Assembly: GCF_003668565.1 (NCBI RefSeq) | Contig: NZ_RCWJ01000002.1 | Location: 806,001 to 870,000 of the forward strand | DNA length: 64,000 nt | Direction of reading: 5' to 3' | DNA from: Mycetocola zhadangensis | Lineage (GTDB): Bacteria > Actinomycetota > Actinomycetes > Actinomycetales > Microbacteriaceae | In this document: piece by piece, positions 17,651-24,797 of the stretch | Layout of the letters: each line of letters opens with the position of its first letter | Numbering within the stretch: the first letter of the stretch is position 1 | Notes under the pieces: generated by a model | Told to the model about the DNA's origin: nothing | Seen by the model: the letters and a program-made list of their open reading frames with translations, nothing else | Database searches by the model: none | Made by a program: the position numbers and the translations under genes

Positions 17651-18498
17651 GTATCGCCTCCGACCGCCGGCAACGCGGCATCCGTTGTCAAAGGAAGACC
17701 CGGTTCGACCCGCGACGCCATGATGCGAAGCAGGGCACTCGGCCCTTCAACGAGGTATCGACGGGCAAGGCGGCGCGGTTCGAGAACGAGCCGCCATGCC
17801 CACTCCAGCCCGGCCTCGGAAATCCAGTGCGGTGCGCGGCGAACCCGCCCGGCCAGGAAATCGACGACGGCTCCGAAGGCAAGGAGGACCTGGGCGTGAG
17901 TGGCAGGTCCGTACTCGGCGATCCACAGTTCTTGTCTCGGTTTGCCCAGTCCGACGATGAGGATGTCAGTTTTCGCGGCGCTGATGTCCTCGCTCATCCG
18001 GCCACAGGCATCCGGATCCGACAATTCCTCTCGCGAGGGGGACCAGAATCCGGCAATGCGCAGCGCAGGGCGGGCGAGCCGAAGGTAGTCGCGCAGCAGA
18101 GCCTGCGTCTCGAGTGAGCCGCCGAGGAATCCGACGGAGGCACCGGTTTGCTCGGCACGATCGAGAAGGGGCGTGATGAGGTCGCTTCCCGCGAGCCGGG
18201 GGCAGTCCTCGCCGACGATCTGGCGAGCGCGCACCGCGATTGGTGCGCCATCGATCAGGTTCAGCCACTCCACCGTCGGATGCGCGGTGGGCTGGGGGGA
18301 CTGGGCCGAGAGGTGTTGGCCCCACTTCGATCCGGTGCCGAAGTGGTGGATGTGGTCGAGGTTGATCGACGCGACGGCAAGCGGTGTCGACTCGTGGGCG
18401 AGCGGGCGTGACGCGATGAGGTCGACAGCCTCGTCGAATCCCCTTACATCAACGGGGACCCCGCCGAGGGTGATCCGGCGTTCGGGCACGAGAGTCAT
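17647..18498 (-). CDS. WecG/TagA/CpsF-family glycosyltransferase
   Basis: The 283-residue protein has the GT26 signatures: NLIDGAPI with the catalytic Asp, SVGFLGGS, and ILIVGLGKPRQELWI. Members transfer ManNAc, ManNAcA or glucose to a lipid-linked primer early in glycan assembly. It would act on the product of the initiating sugar transferase encoded at 22207-23730. The ATG at 18498 overlaps the preceding stop (ATGA). A longer in-frame N-terminus lies within the upstream gene and is basic and unlike the family. Confidence 0.87.
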   Translation of the reverse strand: MTLVPERRITLGGVPVDVRGFDEAVDLIASRPLAHESTPLAVASINLDHIHHFGTGSKWGQHLSAQSPQPTAHPTVEWLNLIDGAPIAVRARQIVGEDCPRLAGSDLITPLLDRAEQTGASVGFLGGSLETQALLRDYLRLARPALRIAGFWSPSREELSDPDACGRMSEDISAAKTDILIVGLGKPRQELWIAEYGPATHAQVLLAFGAVVDFLAGRVRRAPHWISEAGLEWAWRLVLEPRRLARRYLVEGPSALLRIMASRVEPGLPLTTDAALPAVGGDT

Positions 18499-19511
18499 TT
18501 GGTCACCACCGATGGCGACCAGGCGTGCTCGATGAACAGGGATGGCTCCGTGGCGCCGTCGCTGGCGATCGACCACACGTCGCTGTCGCCGACCGCACCT
18601 TCGCGAGCCAGGCCGTACAGCAACGTTGAGTCGTCCAGCCATTCCACCTGGTCGTCCACATTCTTGACTTCTGGAAGCACGACTTCCTCCTCGGTTGTCA
18701 GGTTCAGTACTGCGATTCCCCAGTGGGGGTTATCCGGTGTTCCGGAGTTTTTCTTGTAGGCGACCCGCGATCCGTCTGGCGAGAGCGAGGGGCATTCGGC
18801 GTTGTTCGTGATCGCCGTCAGCGTGCGTTCGGCGAGGTTGCCGTTCACGAGCCAGGTCCGTCCGCCCGATGCCGCTGTCGCGTAGAACGTGTTGTCGTCT
18901 GCGGCGAAGGTGACGCCCCAGATATTGCGGTCGGCGGCGGTGAGGTGCTCGCCGTCAATCCACAGGGCGAAGTCCTCGAGGTTGCCGAAGCTCTCGCCAC
19001 CGATCTGGGACACCACGGTTTCGGTAGAGAACCCGGTCGTCGCGTATGAGTGTCCTGTCACGAACGACGTGGTTGCGACGAGCGAACCGTCCTGCGACAT
19101 TCGCGTTCGGCTCGGGATGCCAGGAAGCGGCCACGATTCCACCTCGGCTCCAGCCCTGTCGAAAACGCTGGCCCGAAATGTGGTCGGGACGCCTCGCTGA
19201 ATGCGCAGGCACGAAAGCACCTCGCCGGTGGCATAGACGCGGTCACAGGCCTGGTCCGTAAGGGCCCGCGCAGCCGAAGGGGCCTCGACGGGGACGGTTG
19301 CCACCTTGCCGTAGCCCTGACCCTGAGCGGTGTTTCGGAACACAATGTGCGGCTCCGAGGTGGTCGTGAGCGCGTTCGTCGTGCGCACGTCGCTCGGTGC
19401 TGCGGAACGAGCCTGGTACCGCGCGTACGCCGTCGCGCCGTATGCCACTGCTCCGCCGAGCAGGAGTACTGACACGATGGCGAGGGCGAGCCATTGTCGT
19501 CGCGACGTCAT
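18495..19511 (-). CDS. Membrane-anchored beta-propeller-like (PD40/TolB-type) protein
   Basis: This 338-residue protein has an N-terminal transmembrane helix at about residues 8-30 and an extracytoplasmic domain. Repeated segments such as RMSQDGSLVATTS and SLSPDGSRVAYKK are the PD40-type blades seen in TolB-like propellers. Its function is not recognised. It sits between the MFS gene and the WecG-like gene, with ATGA overlaps on both sides, so it is firmly part of the glycan operon. It could bind the exported glycan or a partner protein. Confidence 0.68.
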   Translation of the reverse strand: MTSRRQWLALAIVSVLLLGGAVAYGATAYARYQARSAAPSDVRTTNALTTTSEPHIVFRNTAQGQGYGKVATVPVEAPSAARALTDQACDRVYATGEVLSCLRIQRGVPTTFRASVFDRAGAEVESWPLPGIPSRTRMSQDGSLVATTSFVTGHSYATTGFSTETVVSQIGGESFGNLEDFALWIDGEHLTAADRNIWGVTFAADDNTFYATAASGGRTWLVNGNLAERTLTAITNNAECPSLSPDGSRVAYKKNSGTPDNPHWGIAVLNLTTEEEVVLPEVKNVDDQVEWLDDSTLLYGLAREGAVGDSDVWSIASDGATEPSLFIEHAWSPSVVTK

Positions 19512-20785
19512 GCGTGCCTCGCCGACCTGAGGAAGTCGCGCATGATGAATGCTGTCACCGGGATCAACACGGCAAGGCCGCAGGCCACGACGATCATCGC
19601 GGCGTCTCGCCCGAGCGAGAACCACAACAGGCCGAAGCCGACGGACGCGATCAGCCGGGACACGGCGACGGCCGTTTGCGCGGCCGCGATGCCGCTTGCC
19701 AGTGTCTCGACGGGAGTGGCCTGCGAAGCCAGCGCCGCGAGGATGCCGTCTGTCGCCGCGTAGAACGCCCCGAGCAGAAGCAGGCAGACGAGCGTCAGCT
19801 GCCAGCCGGTCGCTGGAACCGCCGCGCAGACATAGGCAGCAAGCAGGGCGACGTGGCCGAGGATGAAGACGCGCGCTCGACCGAAGCGGTCGGCGAACCT
19901 GCCGAGGGGAATGGCGAGCGCGAGAAAGGCAACGTTTGTCCCGACGTAAAGCAGGGGGAAGTACTCGGCCGCGAATCCGCTCTTGCTCTGCAGCACGAGG
20001 TAGATGAACCCGTCGCCGACGGTGACAAGCCCGAGCAGGCCGGCAGTGAGCAGGAGCCGACGCAGCCGACGATCGTTGAGGTCACGCCAGCGAAAGCGCG
20101 CTTTCGGTTCAGCTGTGGCTGTGGCGCGCTCGGCACGCGGGTGCTTGTTCGGCACGACGATGCCGAGAATGATCACGCCGAGGATGGCGAAGGCTAGCGA
20201 GACCACAAAGATTGTGCTGTAGCCGTCCGGAATGAAGAACAGGATGGCGAACGCGAGCAGAGGGCCGATCGCGGCTCCGACGGTGTCGAGCATCCGGTGA
20301 ACGCCGAATGAGCGCGCCAGGTTGTCCGGCTCGGATGAAGCCGTGATGAGCGCGTCGCGTGGAGCTGTGCGCACCCCCTTGCCCAGCCGGTCCACAGCGA
20401 CGACGGCACTGAGTGCGGCGAACCCACTCGCGAACAGTAATCCGATACGGGCAACCGCCGAGACACCGTAGCCGAAGAACGCCACCCATTTGGGCTGGTC
20501 TCCCCGGTCGGCCGCGTATCCGCCTGCGATTCGCACGACGGCGCTGATGCCCTGGTAGAGACCGTCGATCACCCCGTATGCCACGGTCGAGAGACCGATC
20601 ACGCCGGTGATGTACAACGGCAGGATCGCAGACACCGATTCGGTCGAGATGTCCGTGAACATGCTGACGATGCCGAGGGCGATCACGACAGACGACACTC
20701 GTGTTGTCGCCGACTGCGTCGGTCGCTTTCCTGGTGTTTCAGGCGTGTTTTGCGCCGACTTCGCGTCGGAAAGTGAGATGTACAT
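19508..20785 (-). CDS. Major facilitator superfamily transporter
   Basis: The 425-residue protein has about 12 transmembrane helices. The segments VAVDRLGKGVRTAPRDALI (about residue 130) and IPLGRFADRFGRARVF (about residue 290) match the two MFS loop 2-3/8-9 motifs. AAGGGG precedes the ATG at 20785, 16 bp from the previous gene. An MFS protein inside a Wzx/Wzy-type locus is unusual. It could export a precursor or other metabolite, and the substrate cannot be inferred. Confidence 0.82.
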   Translation of the reverse strand: MYISLSDAKSAQNTPETPGKRPTQSATTRVSSVVIALGIVSMFTDISTESVSAILPLYITGVIGLSTVAYGVIDGLYQGISAVVRIAGGYAADRGDQPKWVAFFGYGVSAVARIGLLFASGFAALSAVVAVDRLGKGVRTAPRDALITASSEPDNLARSFGVHRMLDTVGAAIGPLLAFAILFFIPDGYSTIFVVSLAFAILGVIILGIVVPNKHPRAERATATAEPKARFRWRDLNDRRLRRLLLTAGLLGLVTVGDGFIYLVLQSKSGFAAEYFPLLYVGTNVAFLALAIPLGRFADRFGRARVFILGHVALLAAYVCAAVPATGWQLTLVCLLLLGAFYAATDGILAALASQATPVETLASGIAAAQTAVAVSRLIASVGFGLLWFSLGRDAAMIVVACGLAVLIPVTAFIMRDFLRSARHA

Positions 20786-20801
20786 AGCCCCTTGCTTCGC
20801 T

Positions 20802-21503
20802 CTACTTCGTTGCGGTGAATGCGCCGAAGACGCTGTAGGTTGTTCCGCCTGACCCGTCGGGTGTCACGGTGAGAAGAACGGTGTCTGGGCCGCCCCGAGT
20901 GAAGAGAAGAGCCGTCGATCCCGACGCCGCAGGAGCGACGCTGTCAACGAGGTGAAGGGCGGCGAAGCTGACCCGGTAGAACTCCAGGACGGCGTCTGTG
21001 GCTGATGGTGTCGACGCGGCGAGTGTGACCTGAAGTCGATTTTCAGCGGATGCCACGGAGCTGGACTGAACAGCCGTGTTCGGGTTCAACGGAATAACGG
21101 CGGCCGGAAAACCTTCGACGAGGCCACCGGCTGCGCTCGCCGTTGGAGGCAGCGGCGTTGACACGAGGTTGGGCAGCGGCGGCGAAGGAGGAAGCCCGAT
21201 TGGGGATTTTCCGTCCGGCGCAGGCATGACTTCAGACGACTCCCGTTCGCTCGGTGCACCGGTTCCCGACTCCTCGGTTGCCGAGTTCTCTTCGGTGGAT
21301 TCGGACGGTGACTCAGCCTCGCCATCGTCAGGCGTGGCATCCGCTGTGCTCTCGCTCGAAACAGAGGAGTTCGACGGCGACTTCGCGGTCGATCCTGACC
21401 CCGGAAGAGTGTCGAGCACTGTGGAGATCACCAGGATGGCGACAGCGAGGGCGAGTGTCGTGACGATCGCAACGAGTGCGAGTCGTGAGGCCCGGCCCGT
21501 CAT
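20802..21503 (-). CDS. Membrane-anchored Ser/Glu/Pro-rich protein of unknown function
   Basis: I do not recognise this 233-residue protein. It has one transmembrane helix at about residues 8-31. A low-complexity region (about 35-105) dominated by Ser, Glu, Pro and Thr probably spans the wall. A compact C-terminal domain of about 110 residues ends in a predicted beta-rich TVTPDGSGGTTYSVFGAF stretch. The ATG at 21503 overlaps the acetyltransferase stop (ATGA), and the MFS gene follows 16 bp later. Confidence 0.65.
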   Translation of the reverse strand: MTGRASRLALVAIVTTLALAVAILVISTVLDTLPGSGSTAKSPSNSSVSSESTADATPDDGEAESPSESTEENSATEESGTGAPSERESSEVMPAPDGKSPIGLPPSPPLPNLVSTPLPPTASAAGGLVEGFPAAVIPLNPNTAVQSSSVASAENRLQVTLAASTPSATDAVLEFYRVSFAALHLVDSVAPAASGSTALLFTRGGPDTVLLTVTPDGSGGTTYSVFGAFTATK

Positions 21504-22204
21504 TCGTCTGCCCTCGAGGGGGGCAGGGCATGAGCCGACCGGAGATGACCCGTTCTTACCGCCTGCGAGGGGATTGCCGTAAGCACTCCGTTGTGCTCGC
21601 GGTATTCTTCCCCCGTCGACGGGCAGCGGAACAGGTCATCCCCGATGGGTTCGAGTGGCACCCCGGCGCGGCCGACCCAACCGATGCGGCGTGCGGGAAC
21701 CCCGACCATCAGTGCGTGGTCTGGCACGTCCTGGGTGACGACGGCACCGGCGGCAACGAGCGCCCATGCACCGATCGTGACCGGAGCGATGCAGACGGCG
21801 CGCGCTCCGATGGAGGCGCCTGTGCGCACGGTCACGCCGACGGCGTCCCAGTCGTCAGCGTTCTTGCGCTTGCCGTCGACGGTGATGGCTCGCGGGAATA
21901 CGTCGTTGGTGAAGACGGCGGCTGGCCCGACGAAAACTCCGTTCTCGAGAACGGCGGGTTCGTAGATCTGTGCGAAGTTCTGCACCTTGCAGTTGTCGCC
22001 GAGAACGACGCCAGGGCCGATGTACGAGCCGCGGCCGAGAATGCAGCCTGCACCGATCTGCGCGTGCTCGCGGACCTGCGCCAGGTGCCAGACCTGGGTG
22101 CCGTCGCCGATGCGGGCGAGGCCATCGATGTCGGCGGAGTCAGCGATGTGCGGTGGGCGACCCGGGCGATCGGATGCTTCGTGCACAGGAAAAGGAATGG
22201 TCAT
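21500..22204 (-). CDS. Left-handed beta-helix acyltransferase (WbpD/WlbB-like)
   Basis: The 234-residue protein is built of hexapeptide repeats (IGDGTQVWHLAQVREHAQIG, IGPGVVLGDNCKVQN, ASIGARAVCIAPVTIG). It contains FTNDVFPRA, a segment shared with WbpD/WlbB N-acetyltransferases that acetylate 3-amino nucleotide sugars. The C-terminal about 50 residues (FRCPSTGEEY onward) extend beyond the usual core. It starts 2 bp after the sugar transferase stop. A link to the oxidoreductase and aminotransferases on the other arm is plausible but inferred. Confidence 0.82.
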   Translation of the reverse strand: MTIPFPVHEASDRPGRPPHIADSADIDGLARIGDGTQVWHLAQVREHAQIGAGCILGRGSYIGPGVVLGDNCKVQNFAQIYEPAVLENGVFVGPAAVFTNDVFPRAITVDGKRKNADDWDAVGVTVRTGASIGARAVCIAPVTIGAWALVAAGAVVTQDVPDHALMVGVPARRIGWVGRAGVPLEPIGDDLFRCPSTGEEYREHNGVLTAIPSQAVRTGHLRSAHALPPSRADE

Positions 22205-22206
22205 GT

Positions 22207-23730
22207 TCAGTACGCCCCAACCGGTTTGAGGAGCACCTTGACGGTGCGCCAGACGATCATCAGGTCACCGGTGAGTGACCAGTTCTCCACGTAATAGAGG
22301 TCGAGCCGGACGCTTTCGTCCCAGCTGAGGTCGCTCCGGCCGTTGACCTGCCACATGCCGGTGAGCCCTGGCTTGATGTACAGGCGGCGGTGCACGTGGT
22401 CCTCATATGCCTCTACCTCGCGGGGGAGCGGCGGGCGCGGGCCGACAAGGCTCATGTCGCCGAGCAGCACGTTCCAGAGCTGCGGCAGCTCGTCGATCGA
22501 GAACTTGCGGAGGACCCGCCCGACGGGGGTGACGCGTGGGTCAGCCTTGAGCTTGAACAGCACACCGTTGCCGTCGTTCTTGTCGGCTAGCTTCGCCAGG
22601 TCGCTCTCGGCGGTGGTCACCATTGAGCGGAACTTCACCATCCGGAAGGTGCGCTGGCCGCGGCCGACACGTTCCTGAGTGAAGAAGACCGGTCCGCCGT
22701 CGTCGAGCTTGATGAACAGGGCCACGAGGAGGAAGACGGGGGTGAGGACGAGGATTCCCGCCGCGGACGATGCGATGTCGAAAGCGCGCTTGAGAACGTG
22801 CTTGCCACCCTCGAACTGCGGGATTTCCACGTGAATGAGCGGGAGGCCCTCAACCGGGCGGAAGTGAATTCGCGGCCCAGCGACATCCGTCAACTGGGAA
22901 GCAAGCACAAGATCCGTCGCCGTTCCTTCGAGTTGCCAGCCGAGATTGCGGATGAATCTGGCGCCGCCCTTGGGTTGGCCAGCGATGATCACCGTGTCGG
23001 CGCCGACGTTGCGTGCCACCTGGGCAACGTCGGTCATGCCGAGAACTGGGACGGGCTTCGTGCCTGTGCTGACCGTGTGAGCGTCTGTGTTGGAGACGAC
23101 GGCGCCGACGACGTTGTATCCCGCCCCGGATTTCTGCTGGATCTGGCGGATGACGTAACCGACGTCGTCGAGCTCCCCGACGACAAGAGCGCGGCAGAGG
23201 TAGTGGTCAAAGCTGCGCTGGGAGATGAGCCAGCGGCGCCAGAGCCAGTGCGCTCCGAGAAGGCTGACGGTGCCGAGCGGGAGGGCGAGCATGAAGTAGC
23301 CCCTGGCGATGTCGACCTTGAGCACGAGGAAGACGATGGCCAGGAGGCCGAATGCTGTCGCGCTTGCGTTGATGATGCGTTTGTATTCGCTGGCGCCAAC
23401 ACCGATCACTCGGGAGTCGTGAACGCCGAACACGATGAGCGCGATCAACCACGAGATCACGATCGTCGCCGAGATAAGCAGGTACTGGGCGTCCTCGATG
23501 CGTGCGCTTGTGGGGATCGCCTCGATGCCGAAGCGGAGCGAGAACGCCACCGTCACTGCGAGCACAATGGTGGCGATGTCGGTCAGGCGAAGTTTGCGGC
23601 GATAGTTGCGGGCCCAGACCCGTTCGGACGCCTGGCGGAGTGTGTGATCCCTCGCCTCGGAGTCGATGCGAGTGCGGACGCGGGGGCGGGAGAGTCCGGG
23701 AATGGCTATGCGTGTTTTGACTTCAGTCAT
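22207..23730 (-). CDS. Polyprenyl-phosphate sugar-1-phosphate transferase (initiating enzyme)
   Basis: This 507-residue protein has four to five N-terminal transmembrane helices, a Rossmann-like CoA_binding_3 region (about 150-290) and a C-terminal bacterial sugar transferase domain from about residue 305. The domain shows [56 protein letters not shown] and [16 protein letters not shown]. It would transfer the first sugar phosphate to undecaprenyl phosphate, priming repeat-unit synthesis. It is the first gene of the minus-strand operon, so its promoter lies in the region to the right. Confidence 0.93.
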   Translation of the reverse strand: MTEVKTRIAIPGLSRPRVRTRIDSEARDHTLRQASERVWARNYRRKLRLTDIATIVLAVTVAFSLRFGIEAIPTSARIEDAQYLLISATIVISWLIALIVFGVHDSRVIGVGASEYKRIINASATAFGLLAIVFLVLKVDIARGYFMLALPLGTVSLLGAHWLWRRWLISQRSFDHYLCRALVVGELDDVGYVIRQIQQKSGAGYNVVGAVVSNTDAHTVSTGTKPVPVLGMTDVAQVARNVGADTVIIAGQPKGGARFIRNLGWQLEGTATDLVLASQLTDVAGPRIHFRPVEGLPLIHVEIPQFEGGKHVLKRAFDIASSAAGILVLTPVFLLVALFIKLDDGGPVFFTQERVGRGQRTFRMVKFRSMVTTAESDLAKLADKNDGNGVLFKLKADPRVTPVGRVLRKFSIDELPQLWNVLLGDMSLVGPRPPLPREVEAYEDHVHRRLYIKPGLTGMWQVNGRSDLSWDESVRLDLYYVENWSLTGDLMIVWRTVKVLLKPVGAY

Positions 23731-24095
23731 GACCTGCCGCGCTCGTTAGTGTCGATGTGTGGGGGAGTGGGCACCGGCTCGCGCGTGATGCTCGATGTCA
23801 TGGCGTCCTCCCCGGTCCGTTTGGGCGCACCGGAAGCCGCTGGGGCGGGGCGCCGAAGCGCGCCGGGATTCCCAGCAAGAAGATTTCGCATTCAAGATGC
23901 GAGGTTGGCTCATGTTTGGTGCACTATTGACAGTAGCGGTGCAGGCCAGCCGCGCCTCCCCCCAGATAGAGGGGTGAGGAATCCTCATGTTCAGGTATGG
24001 AGGGTGGCGAGACGGGGCGCAGCGACGGTGCGGGGCGCACAGGGTGTGCCCACGTTGCTTCGCTACGCTGTACTCAGGTTGGCTACCCGCCGGCC
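23731..24095. other. Intergenic region between glycan operon and gdx riboswitch
   Basis: No protein-coding gene is supported. The region must hold the promoter of the leftward glycan operon and that of the rightward gdx unit. A perfect 13-nt palindrome, TGAGGA-A-TCCTCA, lies at 23975-23987, beside a CCCC...GGGG pairing. For gdx, TACGCT at 24064-24069 is a fair -10 hexamer about 27 bp before the riboswitch. No convincing -35 is seen for either direction. Confidence 0.4.
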
Positions 24096-24138
24096 CCGGA
24101 CGAGGGATCAGTACCCGGACTGCGACAAGACTGGCCAG
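24096..24138 (+). promoter_or_regulatory. Guanidine-III (ykkC-III) riboswitch
   Basis: Three blocks match the guanidine-III aptamer in order: CCGGACGAGG (24096-24105), GTACCCGG (24111-24118) and GACAAGAC (24124-24131). The two CCGG blocks pair with each other as P1. CAGT (24109-24112) pairs with ACTG (24130-24133), extended by a wobble and a G-C pair, to form the pseudoknot helix. The aptamer ends 12 bp before the start of an SMR guanidine exporter, which is the known target of this riboswitch class. Ligand binding would act on the adjacent ribosome-binding region. Confidence 0.92.
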
Positions 24139-24150
24139 AAGCAGGCAATC

Positions 24151-24474
24151 ATGTCATGGGTCATTCTTATTGCGTCCGGCGTCCTCGAAGCCGTTTGGGC
24201 AACCGCGCTTGGCAAATCCGAGGGATTCACCAAGCTGTGGCCGTCGGTGATCTTCGGCGGCGCACTCGTCCTCAGCATGGGCGGCCTCGCCTGGGCGATG
24301 AAGGACATTCCCATCGGGACTGCCTATGCCGTCTGGGTCGGGATCGGAGCATCATTGACTGTCGCGTGGTCGATGTTCACCGGCGACACCAGCGTTTCGT
24401 GGGTCAAAGTCCTCTTGCTGCTCGGATTGATCGGCTGCATCGTCGGGCTCAAACTCGTCGACGACAGCCACTAG
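24151..24474 (+). CDS. gdx: Guanidinium exporter Gdx (SugE-type SMR protein)
   Basis: This 107-residue protein has four transmembrane helices and belongs to the small multidrug resistance family. It carries the residues that mark guanidinium exporters rather than drug exporters: Glu13, Trp16, Ser42, Tyr59 and Trp62, within the segments VLEAVW, LSMGGLAWAMK and IPIGTAYAVW. It works as an antiparallel dimer exchanging guanidinium for protons. The ATG at 24151 follows the riboswitch by 12 bp. It appears to be a single-gene unit. Confidence 0.93.
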   Translation: MSWVILIASGVLEAVWATALGKSEGFTKLWPSVIFGGALVLSMGGLAWAMKDIPIGTAYAVWVGIGASLTVAWSMFTGDTSVSWVKVLLLLGLIGCIVGLKLVDDSH

Positions 24475-24500
24475 CGAGTGCTCGATCGCGGTCGGCTGCG

Positions 24501-24662
24501 TCAAATGCGGTGAGCGCTGTTGCGACGGAACGGGATGACTCCAGTACCGGCCAGGAGCAGAAAGAACCCCATCACAACGGCGCCAAGACGATCACCGTCA
24601 TTGGCAGTTTCCGCGAGGTCTACTGACGGCGCTGGCAGCGGTTCGACGACGCAGCGATCGTC
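24501..24662 (-). pseudogene. Possible remnant of a sortase-type C-terminal wall-anchoring tail
   Basis: In the reading frame of the upstream GH20 gene, but after its stop, the minus strand encodes LAETA (24617-24603). A short polar spacer, a hydrophobic stretch (GAVVMGFFLLLAGTGVI), a basic FRRN end and a stop follow. This is the layout of a LAxTG sorting signal with Gly replaced by Ala. It has no start codon of its own and lies beyond the terminator hairpin, so it is probably not expressed. It may be a relic of an anchored form of the hexosaminidase. Chance cannot be excluded. Confidence 0.35.
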
Positions 24663-24727
24663 GCGTTCAAATAAACTCCGCCTCTGCTCTTGTCGACAGG
24701 GAGCCCGTGATACGTCCGTGCACGCAC

Positions 24728-24756
24728 GGAGGGCCCCGCATGTAGCGGGGCCCTCC
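24728..24756 (-). terminator. Intrinsic terminator-like hairpin after the hexosaminidase gene
   Basis: GGAGGGCCCCGC (24728-24739) and GCGGGGCCCTCC (24745-24756) form a perfect 12-bp stem with an ATGTA loop. It lies 42 bp past the GH20 stop. It lacks a U-tract on either strand, as is common for actinobacterial terminators. Confidence 0.75.
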
Positions 24757-24797
24757 CTGTTCACAGGGTGAACGTGTGATTTTGTGTGCGAGTGCCG

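Larger units (their letters stand above)
24475..24797. other. Intergenic region with terminator and a relic coding segment
   Basis: The stretch between gdx and the hexosaminidase gene contains a strong hairpin (24728-24756) and a reading frame resembling a degraded cell-wall sorting tail on the minus strand (24501-24662). Nothing else is recognised. gdx itself has no obvious separate terminator close to its stop. Confidence 0.5.

Noticed and set aside
23930-23960. TTGACA near 23928 as a -35 for a plus-strand promoter
   Set aside because: No matching -10 lies 16-18 bp downstream, and the riboswitch is more than 160 bp away.
22798-24150. A long in-frame N-terminal extension upstream of gdx
   Set aside because: It is antisense to the sugar transferase and crosses the riboswitch. 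Gdx proteins are about 105 residues, matching the ATG at 24151.
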